Below the pieces are notes generated by a model. It was not told where the DNA came from and ran no database searches. It was given only the letters and a program-made list of their open reading frames with translations. Below, one piece after another: positions 1-9,563 of a DNA stretch of 64,000 nt (positions are counted from its first letter, which is position 1; the number at the start of each line of letters is the position of its first letter). Origin of the DNA: Fusobacterium perfoetens ATCC 29250 (lineage in GTDB: Bacteria; Fusobacteriota; Fusobacteriia; Fusobacteriales; Fusobacteriaceae); contig NZ_JHXW01000006.1 of the NCBI RefSeq assembly GCF_000622245.1, forward strand, positions 62,001-126,000. Direction: 5' to 3'. The position numbers and the translations under genes are program-made.

Positions 1-602
1 CCACTTGGCTCTTCTGGAAAATAATTATATGCCATAGCAACATAGTCATCTAATTCCCAATGAGTAGGAATTTCTATAAAATTAGTTTTTTTATTTTCAA
101 TGATAGTATTATATGGTCTGTCATCACCACGCATTGAACTAGAATATAAAAAACCTCTTTTATATAATAATTTTGGAGTTTCTATAGCCCAATCTCCTGA
201 AGGAGTTCTAAAACCTTTAGCTTCTTTATTAATTATTTTTTTATAAATCTTTTGTGTTTTTTCTATTATTTCAATTTGTTCTTCTACTGTTTTATCAAAA
301 AATCTTTCATGAGTATATCCATGATGTCCTATTTCATGTCCCTCTTCGTCAATTTTTTTTATTAATTCAGGATTATCTTCTGCTACTTTTCCTGGTACAA
401 AAAATGTTGCTTTTATATTATATTTTTTTAATAAATTTAGTATTCTTTCAACTGCCCTTTTAGGTCCATATTGTCCTATTGAAATAGACTTTATGTATTT
501 TTCTCCATTAGGATATCCATCATTTCCATTTTTCCAAGTTGTATCACTATCCAAATCAAAACTAAACATTACAGCACATTTAGAATTTTCTTTCCATTCC
601 AT
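1..602 (-). CDS. polysaccharide deacetylase family protein (3' end cut by window)
   Basis: Reading leftwards from ATG at 602, with GGAG about 8 nt upstream, gives 200 codons and no stop before the window edge, so the C-terminus is missing. The NodB-type fold is recognisable: an early Asp motif (FSFDLD), a His motif (GHEIGHHGYTHE) and a third motif FRTPSGDW. This wording is closest to the HpPgdA/PuuE-like subgroup, which includes peptidoglycan deacetylases and hydrolases of allantoin or cyclic imides. There is no signal peptide, so a cytoplasmic small-molecule amidohydrolase is as likely as a cell-wall deacetylase. It lies 15 nt after the ArgH-family gene and is probably last in that operon. 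The fold is confident; the substrate is unknown. Confidence 0.8.
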   Translation of the reverse strand, partial: MEWKENSKCAVMFSFDLDSDTTWKNGNDGYPNGEKYIKSISIGQYGPKRAVERILNLLKKYNIKATFFVPGKVAEDNPELIKKIDEEGHEIGHHGYTHERFFDKTVEEQIEIIEKTQKIYKKIINKEAKGFRTPSGDWAIETPKLLYKRGFLYSSSMRGDDRPYNTIIENKKTNFIEIPTHWELDDYVAMAYNYFPEEPS

Positions 603-617
603 GCTATTTTCTCCTTA

Positions 618-2033
618 CTAAAAAATATCATTTAATTTATAACTTTTTAAATTTTCTACTTCTTTTTCTATAAATTTATCTACAGATTCTATATGAGAAT
701 TTATACTTTTTTCTGAAGGTCCTCCTATTGTAGTTCTTTTTTCTACACATTTTTCTATACTTATTTCTTCATAAATATCATTTTCAAATAATTCTGAATA
801 AGTTTTATATTCTTCCATAGAAAGATTATCTAAAGTTTTTTTATTATCAATACAATAAGCAACTATACTTCCAACAATTTTATAAGCATCTCTGAAACTC
901 ATTCCTTTATTTGTTAAATAGTCAGCCACATCAGTAGCATTTATAAATCCATCATGACAAGCTTTTAACATATTTTCTTTTAAAGGTTTTGTTGTAGATA
1001 TCATTCCATTGAAAACATCTATACATTTTTTTACTGTATCAATAGCATCAAATAAAGCTTCTTTATCTTCTTGCATATCTTTATTATAAGCTAGTGGAAT
1101 TCCTTTCATTGTTGTTAATATGCTCATCATATCTCCAAAAACTCTTCCACTTTTTCCTCTTATAAGTTCAGCAGCATCTGGGTTTTTCTTTTGAGGCATA
1201 ATGCTACTTCCTGTTGAAAATTTATCACTTAATTCTATATAAGAAAAATCATTTGAAGAATAAACTACTATTTCTTCACAAAATCTTGATAAATGTACCA
1301 TTATTATAGATAAGTCACTTATGAAACTCATAACATGGTCTCTATCTGATACTCCATCTAAACTATTTGCTATAGGTCCTTTAAATCCTAATACTTTACT
1401 TGTATATTCCATATCTAATGGATAAGAAGTTCCAGCAAGAGCAGCTGAACCAAGTGGAGAATAATTTGTTAATTCAAAAGTATTTTCTAATCTTTTATAA
1501 TCTCTTTTAAACATTTCTACATAAGCTAATAAATAATGAGCAAAACTTATAGGTTGAGCTTTTTGTAAATGTGTAAATCCTGGCATATAAGTTTTTACAT
1601 TTTCTTTAGCCATTTTAATTAAAATTTCTATTAATTCCATTAAATATGATTGTACTTTTTTTATCTCATCTTTTATATAAAGTTTTAAATCTAAAGCACA
1701 TTGGTCATTTCTACTTCTTCCTGTATGAAGTTTTTTTCCTATATCTCCTATTCTATCAATAAGATTTTTTTCTACATTCATATGAATATCTTCGTATTCA
1801 ATAGAAAATTTAATTTTTTTACTTTCTATATCTTCTAATATTTCTCTCAAAGTTTTTTCTATAAGTTCAGCTTCCTCTACTGTAACTATTCCTTGTTTAC
1901 CTAAACCTCTTACATGAGCTATACTTCCCATAATATCATAATAAGCTAACTTATCCTCAAATTGAATTGTAGAATGAAACTCTAAAATTGAATTACTTGC
2001 TTTTTCTTTAAAACGTCCTGAAAAATATTGCAT
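618..2033 (-). CDS. argH: argininosuccinate lyase / ArgH-family lyase
   Basis: This 471-residue protein is full length for ArgH, a member of the fumarase/aspartase superfamily that cleaves argininosuccinate to arginine and fumarate. The superfamily blocks are present: SGRF at 5-8, TGRSRNDQ at 104-111, THLQKAQP at 154-161 and the signature GSSIMPQKKNP at 275-285 carrying the catalytic Ser loop. The start at 2033 has AAAGGGG upstream. It follows the transporter ATPase by 27 nt. No argG or other arginine synthesis gene is nearby. It could therefore be biosynthetic ArgH, or a relative that removes fumarate from another N-substituted aspartate taken up by the linked transporter. Family assignment is firm; the physiological substrate is inferred. 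Confidence 0.88.
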   Translation of the reverse strand: MQYFSGRFKEKASNSILEFHSTIQFEDKLAYYDIMGSIAHVRGLGKQGIVTVEEAELIEKTLREILEDIESKKIKFSIEYEDIHMNVEKNLIDRIGDIGKKLHTGRSRNDQCALDLKLYIKDEIKKVQSYLMELIEILIKMAKENVKTYMPGFTHLQKAQPISFAHYLLAYVEMFKRDYKRLENTFELTNYSPLGSAALAGTSYPLDMEYTSKVLGFKGPIANSLDGVSDRDHVMSFISDLSIIMVHLSRFCEEIVVYSSNDFSYIELSDKFSTGSSIMPQKKNPDAAELIRGKSGRVFGDMMSILTTMKGIPLAYNKDMQEDKEALFDAIDTVKKCIDVFNGMISTTKPLKENMLKACHDGFINATDVADYLTNKGMSFRDAYKIVGSIVAYCIDNKKTLDNLSMEEYKTYSELFENDIYEEISIEKCVEKRTTIGGPSEKSINSHIESVDKFIEKEVENLKSYKLNDIF

Positions 2034-2060
2034 TTTTTACCCCTTTCTAAAAACTTTAAT

Positions 2061-2783
2061 TTATAACATTTTTTCTAAAAATTGACGAGCTCTATCTGTT
2101 TTTGGATTTGTGAAAAATTCCTCTGGTGTTGTATCTTCTAATAGATATCCATCTGATAAGAAACATATACGATTAGAAACTTCTCTAGCAAATTTCATTT
2201 CATGAGTTACAATTATCATAGTGATTCCTGTTTTTACTAATCCTCTTATAACCTCTAATACTTCTTTTACCATTTCTGGGTCTAAAGCTGATGTTGGTTC
2301 ATCAAATAAAAGAACATCTGGTTCCATAACAAGGGCTCTAACTATAGCAACCCTTTGTTTTTGTCCTCCTGATAATTTATCAGGATATTGGTCTTTTTTA
2401 TCTTCAAGTCCTATTTTTTTCAATAAATCTATAGATTTTTTTATTGCTTCCTCTTTATTCATTCCTTTTACATTTACAGGAGCATATATCATATTTTCTA
2501 AAACTGTCATATGTGGGAAAAGATTAAAATGTTGAAATACCATTCCTACTTTTTCTCTAATTTTCATTATATCAGTTTTTTTATCTGTAATATCTGTACT
2601 ATTAATTAATATTTTTCCATCTGTTGGAGTTTCTAAAAGATTTATACATCTTAATAATGTTGATTTTCCAGAACCTGAAGGTCCTATTATTGCTACTATT
2701 TCACCTTTTTTTATATTTAATGATATATCTTTTAAAACTTCTAAATTATTAAATTTTTTCTTTAAATTTTTAATTTCTATCAT
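2061..2783 (-). CDS. polar amino acid ABC transporter ATPase (GlnQ/ArtP type)
   Basis: A 240-residue ABC ATPase that would energise amino-acid import at the inner face of the membrane. Walker A is GPSGSGKST, the ABC signature is LSGGQKQRVAI, Walker B is VLLFDEPTSALDPE, and the switch His follows in IIVTHEM. Length and sequence match the GlnQ/HisP/ArtP group. Its start overlaps the end of the upstream binding-protein/permease gene by 14 nt, so the two are translationally coupled and form one transporter. The exact amino acid is not readable from the ATPase. Confidence 0.93.
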   Translation of the reverse strand: MIEIKNLKKKFNNLEVLKDISLNIKKGEIVAIIGPSGSGKSTLLRCINLLETPTDGKILINSTDITDKKTDIMKIREKVGMVFQHFNLFPHMTVLENMIYAPVNVKGMNKEEAIKKSIDLLKKIGLEDKKDQYPDKLSGGQKQRVAIVRALVMEPDVLLFDEPTSALDPEMVKEVLEVIRGLVKTGITMIIVTHEMKFAREVSNRICFLSDGYLLEDTTPEEFFTNPKTDRARQFLEKML

Positions 2784-5019
2784 TTTTTCTTAATCTCCCT
2801 TCTAATACATTTGCAAAACTTGTTAAAATCATAACTAAAACATAATACATTAAAGCAACTATTATGAATGGCTCAAAGGCTAAATATGTAACATTCATTA
2901 CAGTTTGTGAAGCACGCATCATATCAACAACTCCTATTGTAGAAACCAAAGATGATTCTTTTAATAAAGCTATCATTTCATTTACTAATCCTGGTAAAAC
3001 TACTTTTACAGCTTGAGGAATTACAATATCTTTCATCATTTTATAATATGGTACTCCTAAAGCCATTGCTGCTTCATATTGTCCTCTATCTATAGATTGA
3101 ATTCCTCCTCTTAATATTTCTGAAACATAAGCTGCTGAGTTTAATCCAAATGTTATTACAGCTGCATTAAGAGTTGGGATTTTATATCCTATAAGTTGAG
3201 GTGTAGCAAAATATACTAAGAATAGTTGTACTAATAATGGTGTTCCTCTAAATACTGATGTATAAATATTTGCAAATATTTGAAGAGGTTTTATTTTAGA
3301 AACTTTTACTAAAGCTAAAATTGTTCCTAATACAATTCCAGCCACTGCTGAAAGAAGAGTAAATTTCAATGAAATTACTAAACCATTTACAAATAATTTT
3401 TTATATTCTAATACTCTTCCAAAATGTAATTTTAATCCTTCATCTTTTATTTCATTATTATCTGAAACTTCATCTATTTTACTACTTTCATTTACTTTTG
3501 TAAATTCTTCTCCCATCCATTTTACAACTAATTTTTCTATTTCTCCAGATTCTTCTAATTCTGTTAAAGCTTTATTAAATATTTCTACTAATTCAGAGCC
3601 TTTTTGACATCCAATAGCATAAGAATCTGTAGATTTTACTTCTGATTCTGGAAGAACATGAAACTCTAAATTATTATATTTTTTCATAAATTCAGAAGCT
3701 TGTGAAGCATCTATTATAGCTGCATCAACTCTTTCATTTAATAATTCTTGCATTACTAAAGGACTGCTATTTAGTAATGTAACTTTTCCATCTTTAACTC
3801 TTTCAGCTATATTAGCATAATTTGTTCCAAATGTTGTTGCTATTTTTTTACCTTCTAATTTTTTTAATGAATATAAATTTTTATCTTTTAAACAAATTAT
3901 AGCTGTTTTTGGATAAAAATAATCTTTTGTAAAATCTATATTCTCTTTTCTTTCTTCTGTAGGAGATATTCCTGATAAAACAAAATCAGCTCTTTTACTT
4001 TGTAATGCTCCTACTAAACCACTAAACTCCATATTATTTACTTCATAAGTAAATCCTAATTTTTCTGATAAAAGTTTTGCTATATCCATATCAAAACCTA
4101 TTATTTCTTCTTTTCCATCTTCATTTAATTCTACTGATTCAAAAGGTGGAAAAGTAGCATTAACTGCCATTATTAAATGTTTTCCTGATAATGGTTTTGC
4201 TTTAAGATTTGTTATAAAACTTTCTCCTTCTTCTCCTAACCATTTTTTTGCTATTTCACTTAATTTTCCATTTTCTTTTAATGTTACTAATGCTTTATTA
4301 AATTCTTCTGTTAATGGAGAATCTTTTTGACATGCTATTGCAAATGATGAATTACTTGCTGGCGATTCTTTTTCTGATAATATATGATATGTTAATTTAG
4401 GTTGTTCTTTTACAAATTCTACTGCATGACGTCCATCTACTATAGCTCCTTCTACACGTCCACTTAATACTTCTTGTACTGCTACTACACTATTTTCTAA
4501 AGATACTAATTCTGCTCCCTTTACACCTTGAGCTATTTTTTCATAATTTGTTCCAAATGTTGTAGCTATTTTTTTACCTTCTAAACTTTTTAATGTTGAA
4601 TATTCTTTATCTCCTTTTAATGATATTATTGCTATTTTTGGAAAGAAATATCCATTTGTAAAATCTACACTTTTCTTTCTCTCTTCTGTTGGTGACATTC
4701 CTGAAATTATGAAATCTACCCTTTTACTTTGTAGTCCTCCTATTAAACTACTAAATTGTGTATTCATTATCTCATAAGTAAATCCTAATTCTTCTGATAA
4801 AGCTGTTGCTAAATCTACATCAAATCCCACTACTTTATTTTGTCCATTTTCATCTAAGGTAACATATTCTAATGGTGGAAAATTAGCACTTGTTGCCATT
4901 ACAAAATGTTTTCCTTCAAAAGTTTTTTTATTTTCAGCAATAGTATTTGTAAAAAATCCTACAAATACAATTAACATTGCTAAAAATTTTAAAATTTGTT
5001 TTTTTAATAATTCGTTCAT
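2770..5019 (-). CDS. fused amino acid ABC transporter: two binding domains plus permease
   Basis: This 749-residue protein joins three modules. Residues 1-28 are a signal or anchor segment (ends NTIAEN). Residues about 36-265 and 280-508 are two family-3 solute-binding domains that are clearly duplicated, sharing blocks such as SPTEERK and GKKIATTFGTNY. Residues about 540-740 are a HisM/GlnP-type permease with the EAA loop GQYEAAMALGVP. An acidic linker joins the second binding domain to the permease. The arrangement resembles lactococcal GlnP, where two tethered receptors feed one translocator. It overlaps its ATPase gene by 14 nt and lies 27 nt after the racemase gene. Specificity is unknown; an Arg-rich leader peptide upstream hints at a cationic or Arg-related ligand. 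Confidence 0.92.
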   Translation of the reverse strand: MNELLKKQILKFLAMLIVFVGFFTNTIAENKKTFEGKHFVMATSANFPPLEYVTLDENGQNKVVGFDVDLATALSEELGFTYEIMNTQFSSLIGGLQSKRVDFIISGMSPTEERKKSVDFTNGYFFPKIAIISLKGDKEYSTLKSLEGKKIATTFGTNYEKIAQGVKGAELVSLENSVVAVQEVLSGRVEGAIVDGRHAVEFVKEQPKLTYHILSEKESPASNSSFAIACQKDSPLTEEFNKALVTLKENGKLSEIAKKWLGEEGESFITNLKAKPLSGKHLIMAVNATFPPFESVELNEDGKEEIIGFDMDIAKLLSEKLGFTYEVNNMEFSGLVGALQSKRADFVLSGISPTEERKENIDFTKDYFYPKTAIICLKDKNLYSLKKLEGKKIATTFGTNYANIAERVKDGKVTLLNSSPLVMQELLNERVDAAIIDASQASEFMKKYNNLEFHVLPESEVKSTDSYAIGCQKGSELVEIFNKALTELEESGEIEKLVVKWMGEEFTKVNESSKIDEVSDNNEIKDEGLKLHFGRVLEYKKLFVNGLVISLKFTLLSAVAGIVLGTILALVKVSKIKPLQIFANIYTSVFRGTPLLVQLFLVYFATPQLIGYKIPTLNAAVITFGLNSAAYVSEILRGGIQSIDRGQYEAAMALGVPYYKMMKDIVIPQAVKVVLPGLVNEMIALLKESSLVSTIGVVDMMRASQTVMNVTYLAFEPFIIVALMYYVLVMILTSFANVLEGRLRKNDRN

Positions 5020-5046
5020 TTACTCCTCCTAAAAAATAATTAAATT

Positions 5047-5775
5047 TTATATATTACCATTTCCCCAAGAACGATTTTTCTCTTCTGGAAATGGATATGA
5101 GACTTTACTATGGGCTAATTTTTGATAATATATTAACTCTGCCATTAAAACTAAATTAAAAGCTGGATCTATAACTGGAATATTCAATTCTTTTGATATT
5201 TCTTCTGCCATTCCTAAAAAACTTAAACATCCTAATATTATAACTTCTGCTCCATCTTCTATTACTTTTTTACTAGTTTCTAGTAAAAGTTTTTTTAAAT
5301 TTTTTTTATCTTTATGTATATTTTCCAATGAAGTATTTATACTTCTAATAGAACAAAGTCTTGTAAAATCTACTCCTGAATTTCTCACAAATTCTTTTTT
5401 TTCAGGAATTCTTCTATCAAATGTGGTTATTATTGAAAAAGAATATCCTAATCCACAAGCTATTTGTAAAGAACACTGTCCTCCTCCAATTACAGGAATT
5501 TTTAATAATTCTCTACATGCTTCAATAGCTGGGTCACTTAAACAATAAATAGCTACTACATCATACCCTTCTTTTTCTGCTTCAATAGCTATTTTTATTA
5601 TTTCTCCAGAAGCTAAATATACATCTGTTTTAGAATCAATTTCAATATTCCCATTTTTAGGACAATCCATAGAAATAATCGTATCTTTTCTTACTACAGT
5701 TTTTAATATTTTTATCCTTTCATCTAGCTCTTTTCTTGTTAGTCCAGCATCTGGATTAATAATTTTTAATTTCAT
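5047..5775 (-). CDS. Asp/Glu/hydantoin racemase family protein
   Basis: A 242-residue cytoplasmic protein with the two-cysteine layout of cofactor-independent Asp/Glu/hydantoin racemases: Cys78 in AIYCLSDPA and Cys183 in ILGCLSF, the usual acid/base pair for moving a proton at the alpha carbon. INPDAG near the N-terminus and the PVIGGGQCS strand also fit this family, especially the hydantoin/allantoin racemase branch. The start at 5775 follows GGAGTGAAGT. It is the first structural gene after the leader and terminator at 5802-5991 and heads the transporter operon. Racemisation of the imported compound is the natural reading, but the substrate is not proven. Confidence 0.85.
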   Translation of the reverse strand: MKLKIINPDAGLTRKELDERIKILKTVVRKDTIISMDCPKNGNIEIDSKTDVYLASGEIIKIAIEAEKEGYDVVAIYCLSDPAIEACRELLKIPVIGGGQCSLQIACGLGYSFSIITTFDRRIPEKKEFVRNSGVDFTRLCSIRSINTSLENIHKDKKNLKKLLLETSKKVIEDGAEVIILGCLSFLGMAEEISKELNIPVIDPAFNLVLMAELIYYQKLAHSKVSYPFPEEKNRSWGNGNI

Positions 5776-5801
5776 ACTTCACTCCTATCTATTTTTTGGG
5801 T

Positions 5802-5844
5802 AATAAAAAAAGCCAGTCAGTTTTTCAAAAACTAATCTGGCTTT
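5802..5844 (-). terminator. leader terminator / attenuator before racemase operon
   Basis: On the minus strand AAAGCCAG pairs with CTGGCTTT (5809-5816 with 5837-5844), an inner AGTTTT/AAAACT helix extends it, and a run of seven U follows. It sits between the leader ORF (5911-5991) and the racemase start at 5775, downstream of the only good promoter. It must therefore be read through for the operon to be expressed, which is the hallmark of an attenuator. Confidence 0.72.
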
Positions 5845-5910
5845 AAATTTCTAATTTAACAAAATTAATAAGTATTTAAACTTTCTTTAATAATAATTAA
5901 AAACAAAATG

Positions 5911-5991
5911 CTATATAAGTTTTGGAAATGACAAAATAAAACGATATTCTTTTTTCATTATATTTTGTTTCCTTGACCTTAGGTTTAGCAT
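5911..5991 (-). CDS. 26-residue putative leader peptide (Arg-containing)
   Basis: ATG at 5991 is preceded by a perfect GGAGGAG at 5996-6002 with 4 nt spacing, and the frame stops at TAG 5911. The peptide begins MLNLRSRK and ends FPKLI. Its codons are unusual for this window: Arg is AGG, AGG and CGT rather than the dominant AGA, and Leu is CTA, CTA, TTG and CTT. It starts about 25 nt after the predicted transcription start and ends about 65 nt before an intrinsic terminator. That layout matches an attenuation leader whose translation speed or arrest controls the terminator. No homologue is known to me; the regulatory role is inferred. Confidence 0.55.
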   Translation of the reverse strand: MLNLRSRKQNIMKKEYRFILSFPKLI

Positions 5992-6023
5992 TTTTCTCCT
6001 CCATTTATTTTTATTTGATAAGA

Positions 6024-6052
6024 ATTATATTACATTGTTTTTTAAATGTCAA
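6024..6052 (-). promoter_or_regulatory. sigma70 promoter of racemase-transporter-argH operon
   Basis: On the minus strand TTGACA (6047-6052) and TATAAT (6024-6029) are both perfect consensus with a 17-nt spacer. This is among the strongest promoters visible in the window. The transcript would begin near 6017 and carry the leader ORF and attenuator. Confidence 0.82.
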
Positions 6053-6086
6053 TAATTTTTTTGTTTTTTTATATAAATTATTTATA

Positions 6087-6115
6087 TTGACAATTTTTAT
6101 TTTTAATAATAAACT
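6087..6115 (+). promoter_or_regulatory. divergent promoter for YchJ-like gene
   Basis: TTGACA at 6087-6092, 17-nt spacer and TAAACT at 6110-6115 (4 of 6 matches), 25 nt before the ATG at 6140. It is back to back with the promoter at 6024-6052, leaving about 35 bp for shared control. Confidence 0.6.
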
Positions 6116-6139
6116 ATAAAAAAAGATTAGGAGGATTAT

Positions 6140-6460
6140 ATGGCAAATCCAAAAACTGCTCTTGAGCTTATGCAAGCTAGATACGAAGCTTATGTTCAAG
6201 GAGATATAGATTTTATAAAGAAGACTCATGATCCAAAAACTGCTAAAGGAATTAATTGGAAAGATGCTGAAGAATGGTCTAAAAATTCTCTTTGGTTTGG
6301 ACTTGAAATTATTGAAACTATAAGAGGTACTCAATTTGATACTGATGGTATTGTTGAATTTAAAGCTTTTTACAAGGATAAAATATCTGGTAAAGAATTT
6401 ATTCATCATGAGAGAAGTTACTTTGTAAAAAAAGGTAGACATTGGTATTATAAAGGTTGA
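6140..6460 (+). CDS. YchJ-like NTF2-fold domain protein
   Basis: A 106-residue soluble protein. The order ALELMQARYEAYVQGDIDFI, then W-rich segments, FDTDGIVEFKAFYKD, and the end HERSYFVKKGRHWYYKG matches the central NTF2-like domain of the YchJ/UPF0225 family. In that family the domain normally lies between Cys-rich SEC-C motifs. This copy has no SEC-C motif at either end, but a separate 51-residue Cys-rich gene follows 39 nt later. The RBS is AGGAGG before ATG 6140. Function of the family is poorly known, so no activity is assigned. Confidence 0.75.
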   Translation: MANPKTALELMQARYEAYVQGDIDFIKKTHDPKTAKGINWKDAEEWSKNSLWFGLEIIETIRGTQFDTDGIVEFKAFYKDKISGKEFIHHERSYFVKKGRHWYYKG

Positions 6461-6499
6461 CTTCCAATAGATTAATTTTTAAGAGAAATTAGGAAAAAT

Positions 6500-6655
6500 A
6501 TGGAATTAGAAAATTATCAAAAAGAATTGAATAAAATTTTAAAAGGCTGCGATATTTGTAAAGCTAAAATGTGTAACTTCTGTCCTAATGGAAAAAGAAA
6601 GAAATTTTTAAAAGAAAAAATAAAAAAACTTTCTTCCCCAAAAAAATTTTTTTGA
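6500..6655 (+). CDS. 51-residue Cys-rich protein, possibly a detached SEC-C-like module
   Basis: ATG at 6500 with AGGA upstream opens a 51-codon frame ending at TGA 6655, followed by a strong terminator. The middle carries C-x2-C-x4-C-x2-C (residues 17-28: GCDICKAKMCNFC) and then PNGKRKKF, which is reminiscent of a degraded SEC-C zinc motif. The tail is Lys-rich. Because YchJ proteins usually contain SEC-C motifs next to the NTF2-like domain, this may be a split-off zinc module partner of the gene before it. That link is inference; the frame itself looks genuine. Confidence 0.6.
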   Translation: MELENYQKELNKILKGCDICKAKMCNFCPNGKRKKFLKEKIKKLSSPKKFF

Positions 6656-6684
6656 AAAAATTAAAAAATATATTTAAGTAATAA

Positions 6685-6725
6685 AAAAAGAGATGTTTAT
6701 AACTTACAACATCTCTTTTATTTTT
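6685..6725. terminator. bidirectional terminator between YchJ-like locus and guaB
   Basis: AAAAGAGATGTT (6686-6697) pairs with AACATCTCTTTT (6708-6719) around a 10-nt loop. It has U-rich tails in both directions, so it can end the plus-strand Cys-rich gene and the minus-strand guaB. Confidence 0.85.
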
Positions 6726-6745
6726 ATAATATTATTTATTTTATC

Positions 6746-8224
<1,479 letters not shown>

Positions 8225-8245
8225 TTATACGATAATTAAAATTTT

Positions 8246-8278
8246 TAAACAAAGAGGCTGTAATTATATGCAGCCTCT
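8246..8278 (-). terminator. terminator between purD and guaB
   Basis: On the minus strand AGAGGCTG and CAGCCTCT (8253-8260 and 8271-8278) form an 8-bp stem with a 10-nt loop, followed by TTTGTTT. It lies only 40 nt before guaB and no clear promoter fits in that gap. Partial read-through from purD, or a cryptic promoter, would be needed for guaB. Confidence 0.7.
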
Positions 8279-8307
8279 ATTTAGAATAATTTTTAAATAA
8301 TAATATA

Positions 8308-9543
8308 TTATATCATATCTTTAGCACCTATGTCACGTCTAAAAAATAATTTTTCACATTTTATTTTTTCAACATCATCATAGGCATTTTTCATAGCTTC
8401 TTGTAAATTTTTTCCTTCTCCAACAACTATTAAAACTCTTCCACCATTTGTTAAAAGTTTTCCATTTTCTATTTTTGTTCCCATATGGAAAATTTGAGAT
8501 TTTATATCATTTGATATTATAATTTCGGCATTTGATGTAGAACTTGCTGGATATCCTTCTGAAGCCATTACTACTCCACAAGTAGTTGTTTCCTTCCACT
8601 CAACAGGAGTTTCTTTATTATCCATTATATCAAGTATAAGTTGAACTAAATCACTTTCCATTCTAGGTAAAATTGCCTCAGCTTCTGGGTCTCCAAATCT
8701 AGCATTAAATTCTATAGTTTTAACCCCATCTTTTGTGTCCATAATTCCAGCAAAAATAAATCCTGTAAATGGTAGCCCCTCTTCTACAAGTCCTTTTAAA
8801 GTAGGTCTTATAATTTCATTTACACTTGCTTCAATAATATCTTTTGTAACTCTTTTTACTGGAGAATAAACTCCCATTCCACCTGTATTAGGTCCTTTAT
8901 CTCCATCAAAAACTCTTTTATGGTCTTGTCCAATTTCTAATGGAATAACTTTATCATTATGAGCTAAAGCTATAAGAGAAAATTCAAATCCGTCAAGATA
9001 ATCTTCTATTACAACTCTATTTCCTGGAATATCAAAGGCTATATCTAAAGCTTCATAAGCCTCTTCTATTTTCATAGCTACAGTTACACCTTTTCCAGCT
9101 TTTAACCCATCTTCTTTTATAACAATAGGAGCCCCTTTTTTATTTACATACTCTAAAGCATCTTTTTTATTGTCAAAAGTTTTATAAGCCCCTGTAGGAA
9201 CATTATATTTTTCCATGATTTTTTTAGCAAAATCTTTACTACTTTCAAGTCTTGCCACATCTTTTTTAGGTCCAAATATTTTTAAACCTTTTTCTTCAAA
9301 GGCATCAGCCACACCTAAAGCCAAAGTTGTTTCAGGTCCTACAACTGTTAAATCTATTTTTTCTTCTAAAGCAAATTTTACTAATCCTTCGATATCATTA
9401 TCTTTTATATTTACATTTACTCCAAATTCTTCAATCCCTGGATTTCCTGGAGCTACATATACTTTTTCAACTAGTGGACTTTGATTTATTTTCCAAGCAA
9501 GAGCATGTTCTCTTCCACCTTTTCCTATAACTAATACTTTCAT
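8308..9543 (-). CDS. purD: phosphoribosylamine-glycine ligase
   Basis: A 411-residue ATP-grasp enzyme (GAR synthetase) joining glycine to phosphoribosylamine in purine synthesis. The N-terminal MKVLVIGKGGREHALAWK, the ATP-grasp segment with IVIKEDGLKAGKGV, and FNARFGDPEAEAILPR are typical of PurD. The length is slightly short of the usual 420-430 residues but no domain is missing. It lies 20 nt after purH and is the last gene of the purine operon before the hairpin at 8253-8278. Confidence 0.96.
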   Translation of the reverse strand: MKVLVIGKGGREHALAWKINQSPLVEKVYVAPGNPGIEEFGVNVNIKDNDIEGLVKFALEEKIDLTVVGPETTLALGVADAFEEKGLKIFGPKKDVARLESSKDFAKKIMEKYNVPTGAYKTFDNKKDALEYVNKKGAPIVIKEDGLKAGKGVTVAMKIEEAYEALDIAFDIPGNRVVIEDYLDGFEFSLIALAHNDKVIPLEIGQDHKRVFDGDKGPNTGGMGVYSPVKRVTKDIIEASVNEIIRPTLKGLVEEGLPFTGFIFAGIMDTKDGVKTIEFNARFGDPEAEAILPRMESDLVQLILDIMDNKETPVEWKETTTCGVVMASEGYPASSTSNAEIIISNDIKSQIFHMGTKIENGKLLTNGGRVLIVVGEGKNLQEAMKNAYDDVEKIKCEKLFFRRDIGAKDMI

Positions 9544-9563
9544 TTTATCTCCTCACTCAAATA

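Noticed and set aside
254-463. 69-codon plus-strand ORF rich in Leu and Phe
   Set aside because: It is the antisense shadow of the deacetylase gene; no RBS, and composition is that of reversed Lys/Glu-rich coding sequence.
6011-6442. 143-codon minus-strand ORF
   Set aside because: It overlaps the YchJ-like gene in antisense, and the latter has promoter, RBS and recognisable domain.
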